From Bicyclus anynana (Eukaryota > Arthropoda > Insecta > Lepidoptera > Nymphalidae), in contig NC_069094.1 of NCBI RefSeq assembly GCF_947172395.1, forward strand, positions 6,624,292 to 6,688,291: a stretch of DNA of 64,000 bases, written 5' to 3'. Positions 56,897-64,000 of the stretch are shown piece after piece. Within the stretch, counting starts at the first letter, position 1, and every line of letters starts with the position of its first letter. Both the position numbers and the translations under genes were made by a program. The notes beneath the pieces were generated by a model. That model was not told the DNA's origin and did no database searches. It was given only the letters and a program-made list of their open reading frames with translations.

Positions 56897-57126
56897 CTAT
56901 AATATATATGTATATAAAAATGATTCTATATATCCCTTGGTCACACCATCACGCGTGAACGGCTGAACCGATTTCACTATTTTTTTCATGTGTTTGTTAC
57001 TGTCAGGAGAAGATTCTTATGACAGAAAAAATTTCAAATAATTAAAAGGTCAGGGGTAGGGGTAGGGTAGGGGTACTTGAAAGTTTACATAGAGTTTCAC
57101 GCGAATGAAGTCGCGGGCGTCCCTAG
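56897..57126 (+). mobile_element. Second Helitron abutting the first, with GGGTAG run
   Basis: Directly after CTAGT of the previous copy comes CTATAATATATATGTATATA, then CACGCGTGAACGGCTGAACC, the G-rich run AGGGGTAGGGGTAGGGTAGG (57052-57073), AAGTTTACATAGAGTTTCAC and the end GCGGGCGTCCCTAG. The terminal block equals that of the 21634-21855 copy. Confidence 0.65.
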
Positions 57127-57377
57127 CGGACAAAAGGAAAGCTAAAGAAAAAAATTACATAAGTAATATTAAATAGTCGCAATACTACTTAAGAAGGATG
57201 TATTAGCACAGCAAACGTTATGCATTTTAAACATAATACAATCTCATTCATACACAGATTACTGCGCTAGGCTAGCAATGGATTCGAGTCCTGGGTCGGA
57301 CTTTGAACTACTGACATCTTTCCTCCAATAAATTCTTCGATAGTGGCAGGGAGTTGGTAAATTGGTGGTGTTAAGCG

Positions 57378-57618
57378 TTAAGGGTGTCAGATTTTCTTAA
57401 TTGGTCCAGGCCTGGCTGGTCGGGCTATGGTCATGGGTACCAGCATAGACGCACCGCCAAGCGATTTAGCGTTTCGGTACGAAGTCGTGTAGAAATCGAA
57501 AGGGGATTTTCATCCTTATCCTAAAAAGTTACCCGCTTCCATCTTAGACTGCATCATCACTTACCGTCAGGTGAGATCGTAGTAAAGGTTATATTTAAAT
57601 AACTTGTTAAGAATAAAA
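57378..57618 (+). mobile_element. SINE-A fragment, degraded
   Basis: TTCTTAATTGGTCCAGGCCT, CCGCCAAGCGATTTAGCGTT, GTGTAGAAATCGAAAGGGGA, ATCATCACTTACCGTCAGGT and an A run at the end. A possible tRNA-like head lies at 57255-57300 (CTGCGCTAGGCTAGCAATGG, TTCGAGTCCTGGG) but is separated by unrelated text. Confidence 0.8.
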
Positions 57619-58032
57619 AAACATCGTATGATACGAAGGTTTTATTAAAGCCCGTCAACTCGAGCTACGTGATGGGTCTTTAAATTCTTTCTCCTCTAAG
57701 TTGCGTTCCAACGGACTTTTTAAATACTGTGCCGTTACATAATTGCTTTTTATAATGATTATCTTGATTATATTAATAAAAAAGTGCATTAAAACTATTT
57801 CTATTAAAACAAATAAAGTCAAGCTACCTGTAGTAATTTATTTTTAATAGTCGTAGCTTGCGTATATTTAATTCGAATCAAAGACTGCATAATCTGTCTG
57901 ATTTGCAAGTTAGCAAACGCTTCAGAATTAGATTGCGTGGGAGAAAATGCAGTAAAGCTGATATTTAATTATAAAAAAATCATAAGAAATCAGTAGATAT
58001 TAGCGGATTTAACACCATGGTTATGAAATTGC
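57619..58032. other. No recognised feature
   Basis: AT-rich DNA without an identifiable repeat or gene. Confidence 0.5.
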
Positions 58033-58043
58033 TAAAACATTTT

Positions 58044-58352
58044 CGTCATCAACCCATATTCGGCTCACTGCTGAGCTCGAGTCTCCTCTCAGAATGAGAG
58101 GGATTAGGCCAATAGTCCACCACGCTGGCCCAATGCGGATTGGCAGACTTCACATACGCAAAGAATTAAGATAATTCTCTGGTATGCAGGTTTCCTCACG
58201 ATGTTTTCCTTCACCGATTGAGACACGTGATATTTAATTTCTTAAAATGCACACAACTGAAAAGTTGGAGGTGCATGCCCCGAACCGGATTCGAACCCAC
58301 ACCCTCCGGAATCGGAGGCAGAGGTCATATCCACTGGGCTATCACGGCTTTT
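58044..58352 (-). mobile_element. SINE-B with 11-bp target duplication
   Basis: TAAAACATTTT occurs at 58033-58043 and 58353-58363. The body is almost identical to 54775-55093, which indicates recent activity. The open frame 58247-58465 crosses its head and is not a gene. Confidence 0.93.
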
Positions 58353-58363
58353 TAAAACATTTT

Positions 58364-59585
58364 AATTATGCATTATTAATATTTACTCGCTCAAGTTGTG
58401 AAACTGTAACTTTTCTGAAAGGATTCAGACTGAATTATAATAATCTCTCAAAGGATTGCAATTGAAATTATGGATCAGAAGGAATTAGCATTTATATTCA
58501 GATTTCGCGGCAAAAGTTACTTATTATTTCTTGGAATTTCTTATTAACCGGCTTTTGTCTAAGAATTTCTTAAGGGTTGATTATGTATTCTTCTTGAGTA
58601 ATTAACTATTTGCTTTAACTGTTTTAGTTTATATAACACTAAAATAAAGTTGATTCAATTTGATGATCAGAGCTCGCCCGCTGAACAAATAGTCGTAACC
58701 TCTATTATATAGAATATATTAGTCACATTTAAAAGTTATGGCAAATTTTCTTAAAAAACAAACTGTTTGCATTAAGCAAGGACTATTCATTTTAAAGAAA
58801 GATCATGTGGTACGATCATTTTTTTGGCAAGTAGTCGCAAGTTATTAATGTGGGTTATAAAATGTTCAGAACTAATAAGCAAATTTTATTGCGATTTATT
58901 CAAGAAAATTACAAGAAAATCAGGCATAGTTCGTCTTGGTATTATAAAATATGAGTCGATACGATTGCACATACACGCTGTATATAGCACTCTAGTAATT
59001 AAAAAAGCACAAAATTTGTAAAATTTTATTCAAGCTCATCTATCCAGAAAGAGATCTGCCCTATATCCGTGGAGTTCGTTGCTGAATAAGCAAAAGGGAA
59101 ATAAGGCAGAAGGAACATTGCGGGCTTGAAGAGGGTGAGGTCAATTTAATTAATGCTTACGTTTAATTGTCGTCGGAATTATCGGAGACGGACCTTCAGC
59201 CTAAGCACCAGTAAAAAATTAACGTTCGCGTAATAAAGAGACTTAAAGTAACTGTTTCTAGAAATTTTTGCTAATTTTTAACCAACTTCTAATAAAGCTG
59301 ACTGACTTATCTGTTGTGTACCCGACTGAGAATATGGGCATTTTATAAATAGTAGTAGAGCTTTCTGTGACAGAGCTTGTCCGGGGAAGAAATACCTTCA
59401 GGCAACATTAATGTGTTCCGGCCTTGGTTGTTGATGTAAATAGGATAATAGACACGGGGCGGCACTTGAATTAAGTGTTTTTGCATGCCGTTGCACAGTG
59501 TTGCCATATTTTATATCCTGTGGTGATGCTTTGTGTATTGGCGATATTTTTTCACTTCTTGACAGTAGAAATTTATGTTATCTTT
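58364..59585. other. No recognised gene
   Basis: AT-rich. Open frames such as 58824-59021 and 59475-59717 have no recognised domain, and the last overlaps the RTE tail. Confidence 0.5.
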
Positions 59586-59712
59586 ATCATCATCATCATC
59601 ATTATCAGCCGATGGACGTCCACTGCTAGACATAGGCCTCTTGCATTGACTTCCAGACACAACGGTCTTGAGACGCCAGCAACCACCGGCTCCCTGCAAC
59701 CCTTGATGTTCT
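59586..59712 (-). mobile_element. RTE-type LINE 3' end fragment
   Basis: CATCATCATCATTATCAGCC, GATGGACGTCCACTGCTAGA and CATAGGCCTCTTGCATTGAC are the RTE end in reverse, followed by CAACCACCGGCTCCCTGCAA and CCCTTGATGTTCTC. Only about 125 bp is kept. Confidence 0.8.
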
Positions 59713-61261
59713 CTTAGTCACACGGAAATTCAGTAAACGAACCAAGCAGCGCGCGAACGCTAGTGACGCAATAAAATTCAATGTCTCTTTGACCTACATT
59801 CACTTTATGAATTTCAAATCCCCAGACCCAATGTCCAAATTGCGTCAAATTAACCGTTCGCGAGATATAGTGCTAATTTTGTTATTATTTACGAGGCTCA
59901 GAGCTGTGCTTGTTCCGGCGGCAACTCCCGAATATTTCATTTTCTTTGTGGCAATTTGTCAAACAGATTGTTCATACATCTTCGGGCTAAGGAATTTAAG
60001 TATTGTAAATCTTAATTATGTGTAATAGAAAGTTTGCTTAACTGAAAAAATCTCTTAAAGTTTTTATCTGGATTTAGTGTTTAAGTATTTTTTAGATTAT
60101 AAAGACCTCTACGACTTTAATTTTAATAAGCAAAGTTGTGTTAATTTTGCCATTCTTTTAAAAGTACTTAAATATATAATTTTATTAAACTCAAAAGTTA
60201 AGCAAGATGATTTGTTATCGTATTTCACTTCGGTAGAATTCTTCCTTCATTCCTTTCGGAACATAATAGCGTATTTTATTGAATTAAGAATATTTATATT
60301 TTAAATGTTTTCAAGAAACAAATAGGTAATAATTATGTTTTTAATATTGATAACAAAGTATTGCTGCCACTCTACGTTATAACAAATACTATGTATAAAA
60401 TAATACAAAACAAACTTATCATTTCCATTTGATTGTGCATTTTAAATTCGGCTCATTTTGCAAGAGCTTTTAAAAAATTAAGTTTCTAGAAACTCTGCTA
60501 TCAGAATAAAAAAGATTTAATTCTTTAAAAAAATACTAATCCTTTCAATATTCGTTTTTAATAATCCATCAATTAATGAAAATATTTCCATCAAGAGATT
60601 TACAATCTCTTACAATCTAAGATACACAAAAGATACACACTTTTCATAAAGATTTTAAAATGTTGTGAAAGTCATGTTCCACACCACTTTTCTAATTTCT
60701 ACTTCAGCAATTCAATTTAATCAGTAAATTGGATATTTAACCCTAATTAATTAGTGGCAGGTTGGGGTTGCGTTTTATCAAGCGTGCTATTGATATTAAA
60801 TTTAATATAGGACGACTCAAAATTAACTGTCTATGAAAGATTCACCGCAGAGCGGAAATGATAGAAGTTCTTTTCCAACATTTCCGTATTATTATTAGTG
60901 TTGACTCTCAGGAGTCTCTTGGTAATATTACGTATTTATTTAAAAATAATAGCTAAAAGAATCACAAAAATCACATTCCAATCGTAACACGTATAGTCAG
61001 TATAAATGTTTAAGCTTTTTAGGGTTCCATAGTTTTTTTTAGGATTCCGACTGTTTACTATATTTACGAGTATTTCTTGTTAATTATCTATGCTATATTG
61101 ATTTGATTTTTTTTAACTGCTGAATTAAGTTAAGTTATAAAAAATCCTCACTACTTATTCACACGTTGTAGGTACTCATATATAGTGCTTATACTTATAC
61201 TCCTTTGAAATTTTATTATCTGTTTAATTTCTCTACAATCATTACAATTTGATGATTATTT
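59713..61261. other. AT-rich DNA, no recognised gene
   Basis: Open frames 59789-60025 and 60077-60304 are AT-driven. TTAGGGTTCCATAGTTTTTT at 61018 is a piece of the GGAACCCTAAAAA repeat family. Confidence 0.5.
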
Positions 61262-61500
61262 ATAGCCGACACCCGCGACTTCGTCCGCGTGGAATTCATT
61301 TTTTCACAAATTCCGCGGGAACTATGGATTTTTCCAGGATGAAAAGTAGCCTATGTGTTAATCCAGAGTACAATCTATTTCCATTTCAAATTTCAGCCAA
61401 ATCACAAATCACACAGTAGCCGCAGCGTAAAAGAGGAACAAACATACTTACACACTTACACACTTTCACACTTACACACTAACTTTATAATATTGGTGTG
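61262..61500 (-). mobile_element. Helitron family D copy
   Basis: ACCCGCGACTTCGTCCGCGT, TTCCGCGGGAACTATGGATT, AGTAGCCTATGTGTTAATCC and, towards the 5' end, AACATACTTACACACTTACA repeats. The 5' end is ACACCAATATTATAAAGTTA in reverse complement. The terminal CTAG is changed to CGGCTA. The seed is a TAAGTGTG-type repeat, again at the same place. Confidence 0.75.
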
Positions 61501-61780
61501 AAAATTGTTGATAGATAAAAGTATTTAAATGGCCCAAACAAGCGCAACTCAACTATTTCCCAGAGACACGTCCGAAGCTCAATTTCGGCGAAATGTTCCT
61601 AAAGCAATCTATTTCTGAGTCACCTGGGAGCATTCTTGGTCATCAATCTTAAGCCCTTGAGGCTAGTTTTCTTCACGATACACTCTCGGCCTATTATTTC
61701 GACATAGTTTACCTTTATTGCACGGTTAACGATAATTTACACAGCCACATATACCAATCGGTAAAGACAAATCAAGAAAT

Positions 61781-61976
61781 ATAAATAATATTGGATGTTT
61801 GGATGTCTGTTTGGATGTTTGCTTGGATGTTTATTTGGATGCTTGTTAATCTTTAACACTGCAACTACTTAATCCATTTCGCTGAAATTTAGAATGAACA
61901 TAGATTTTGCTCTGGATTAACACATAAGCTGCTTTCATTCCGGAAAAATCCATGGTTCCTGAGGGATTTGTTATTA
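61781..61976 (+). mobile_element. Helitron family D with GGATGTTT seed, 3' truncated
   Basis: AATAATATTGGATGTTTGGA, then four GGATG-type units, GCTGAAATTTAGAATGAACA, AAATCCATGGTTCCTGAGGG, ending at about GATTTG. The AAATTCCACGCGGAC...CTAG end is missing. Confidence 0.7.
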
Positions 61977-62671
61977 TATTTTAAACAATTTTAATTGTGT
62001 CTTTTTTTTTGTTTTTTTCTATTATTACTGTTACTACTATAAATAGTTCTCACAAAATTAGTGTTAGGTATTAAATTATTAAAAATAATATGAAATTAAC
62101 AATGTGGCACAAAAAATATTCGAAAAGCTCGTTATTCTGATAAATTGCGAGTCTCAGTTTATTTGCTTTCGGAAATTCTACATTCATCTTACCTGCTTCT
62201 AAAAAATGGCGGTCATAAATTTTGAACTTTAATACTATTCACGGTATTGCAATCAAGTTTTATAAATCATTTCTTTTCTATTCCTTTGGATTTTATGTTT
62301 AAAATACATTCATATACATCGTTAATAAAGTAATGAAAACGCTTACGTTAATTAAATCCTGTTTGTTTGTTAACTCTCGGTGTGTGAGTTCAATTCACAT
62401 AAATACTCAGTTTTTTTAATGCTTTCATAGCAAACTTACGAGTACTGGTCAATATTTTTTCTGAAACACACAACTAATCAAAATTCCACGTCTGGGAAAA
62501 TTTCTTGTTCCTCTTTTAAGATACTAGCATATGCTCGCGACTTAATCCGTCCCTGCCGCAAAATCTGTTTTTGGCAGATGTCTACGAACTATAAACTACC
62601 AAATATTCATCTTTTTACGTCAAGCGCTTTTTGATATTTGGTTATGAGTGACCTTTATTGTCTACATCACC
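61977..62671. other. No recognised feature
   Basis: AT-rich. TATGCTCGCGACTTAATCCG at about 62530 may be a relic of the Helitron D 3' end. Confidence 0.5.
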
Positions 62672-62825
62672 ACTAATATAAAAGAGGAAAGATTTGTATT
62701 TTTGTATGTAACGAATTAATTCGAAAACTACTGGAACACTACACATAAAAATCTACCCTATCAAGGAGTAACAATATACCTCGGTAATCCCATGGGAATA
62801 AAAAATTATGCGGGCGAGCTGCTAG
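62672..62825 (+). mobile_element. Helitron-like element, short variant
   Basis: ACTAATATAAAAGAGGAAAG, TATGTAACGAATTAATTCGA, ACTACTGGAACACTAC, CATGGGAATAAAAAATTATG and end CGGGCGAGCTGCTAG plus T. It has the family E/C layout with a diverged interior. Confidence 0.6.
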
Positions 62826-63094
62826 TATAGTATAGAGGTATATAGGATATATATGTTGATAAGACCGCATGCCTCTTATGCTTCTTGGGTGGTTGTCGGG
62901 CAAGCAAACACGTATTAGAACATGTTTCAATGAATATCAAATTGACTGTAATCGTTTACGAGTAATTAGGGGCGACTCCCGTACCAGACTATTAAACACA
63001 GACGCCATTACGAACCGCGTATTCCTACAACGCTGTGCCATTGAACTGTTTAATTAATTGTTAAAATGCCTATCAAAAGATAGTTTTTGCATGC

Positions 63095-63392
63095 GACTGC
63101 CTCCGTGGCGTAGTGGTATGTGCGGTAGATTTACAAGACGGAGGTCCTGGGTTCGATCCCCGGCTGGGCTGATTGAGTTTTTCTTAATTGGTCTAGGTCT
63201 GGCTGGTGGGAGGCTTCGGCCGTGGCTATTTACCACGCTACCGACAAAGACGATTTAGCATTTAGCATTCCAGTATGATGATGTCGTGTAGAAACCGAAA
63301 GGGGTGTGGATTTTCATCCTCCTCATAACAAGTTAGCCCGCTTCCATCTTAGATTGAATCATCATTTACTATCAGGTGAGATTGTAGAGATT
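63095..63392 (+). mobile_element. SINE-A copy, 3' end cut
   Basis: Head ACTGCCTCCGTGGCGTAGTG with box B GGTTCGATCCCCGGCTGGGC, complete body with a small loss in the GACGTACCGCCAAGCG part, and AGGTGAGATTGTAGA at the end without the AAGGGCTAACTTGT tail. Open frames on both strands across it are artefacts. Confidence 0.92.
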
Positions 63393-63422
63393 ACTCTTGG
63401 TTGTGCTTTTTTCAAATGTATT

Positions 63423-63490
63423 TATACTAATATTGTGAAGAGGTAAAAGTTTTAAAGTTTGTGGTGCTGTAGGGGTAATCTCTAGTACAT
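63423..63490 (+). mobile_element. Helitron family E 5' fragment
   Basis: TATACTAATATTGTGAAGAG, GTAAAAGTTTTAAAGTTTGT and GTGCTGTAGGGGTAATCTCT follow the family E 5' order. The interior and 3' end are missing. Confidence 0.55.
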
Positions 63491-63869
63491 AAAAAGGTAA
63501 GCTAGTGAAAAATCGAAATCTGGCAAACAATCATTTGACATATGAAATAATTTTCCTTTTATTTATACTTCCACCGTACAATTTTGATGACGTCATTTGT
63601 TAAAGTTAATAGAAAACAAACTGTATCCAACTGGGATTCACACCGCATACCTCTTTACATACGCTTACTGAGCTCTTTCTGGCAAAGCGTCAGATGTATA
63701 TATTTTGTTATAAATCATTTTGAATCTTATCATATTAAAAATTGTGTTCAACTTCATTTGCTCTATTAGAGGAGAAGCGAAAAAAATCAAAAGTGGATTA
63801 TGTGTAAACTCGAACTTTTATTATAAAACGAGAGCCTGCTTTAGCCACACATACCCCATTTTATGAAGT
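63491..63869. other. No recognised feature
   Basis: AT-rich. The open frame 63584-63769 has no recognised domain. Confidence 0.5.
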
Positions 63870-64000
63870 ACTAGTCGACACCCTGCGGTTTCAACCGTGT
63901 AAATATGGGGATAATATAGCCTATGACATTCACAAATAACGTGGCTTTCTAGTGGATCTTAAGATTTTCCCCTACTTTAAACTTTACCTCTTTATATTAT
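63870..64000 (-). mobile_element. Helitron family E, cut by window end
   Basis: ACTAGTCGACACCCTGCGGT at the left is the 3' end in reverse. AATATGGGGATAATATAGCC, CAAATAACGTGGCTTTCTAG and CTTTACCTCTTTATATTAT lead towards the 5' end, which lies just outside the window. Confidence 0.75.

Overview
The window looks like a gene-poor, AT-rich stretch of a lepidopteran (butterfly or moth) nuclear genome. The assignment rests on repeat families I recognise from Lepidoptera: tRNA-derived SINEs, short non-autonomous Helitrons of the Lep1/MINE kind (5'-TC...CTAG-3', inserted between A and T), and RTE-type LINE tails ending in ATG repeats. I cannot name the species. No complete protein-coding gene is visible. 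Almost every open frame is short, low-complexity, or lies inside a repeat. The best hint of a host gene is a possible first coding exon on the minus strand at 30251-30275, which reads MENMSGRE and runs into a strong splice donor. It resembles the start of TMA7 but is only tentative.

Layout. 1-5400: SINE fragments of three families, one RTE tail and AT-rich filler. 5391-14251: several Helitrons, a 722-bp inverted-repeat DNA transposon carrying the tail of a transposase-like frame (8515-9236), and the most striking object in the window. That object is a 3.5-kb uninterrupted tetranucleotide array (10691-14224), made of 468 GCAA units followed by 415 ACAA units, inside a Helitron copy whose relatives carry about 2-4 such units. 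14540-26000: SINEs, a 983-bp inverted-repeat element (15757-16739), foldback elements, Helitrons with a G-quadruplex-prone CCCTAC array, several perfect hairpins, and an apparently internally deleted RTE copy. 26000-41000: mostly unassigned AT-rich DNA with scattered Helitron, foldback and LINE remnants, plus the candidate exon. 41000-47700: a dense repeat cluster including an RTE tail inserted in a SINE with an exact 11-bp target duplication. 47700-64000: sparse DNA with SINE-B copies bearing clean 10-12-bp target duplications, a 13-bp minisatellite, a 200-bp assembly gap inside a Helitron, and two Helitrons abutting end to end.

How the parts relate. The mobile elements form three apparent groups. 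RTE LINE tails and SINE-B share a GAT/ATG-rich 3' end and 10-12-bp target duplications, so SINE-B is probably moved by the RTE machinery. SINE-A and SINE-D end in A-rich tails and need another partner. The Helitrons share 5' and 3' termini but carry different microsatellite seeds just inside the 5' end, and the giant array looks like a runaway expansion of one such seed. No autonomous Helitron helicase, intact reverse transcriptase or intact transposase is present here. Lengths, repeat counts and target duplications were read by eye, and family names come from memory without a database search.
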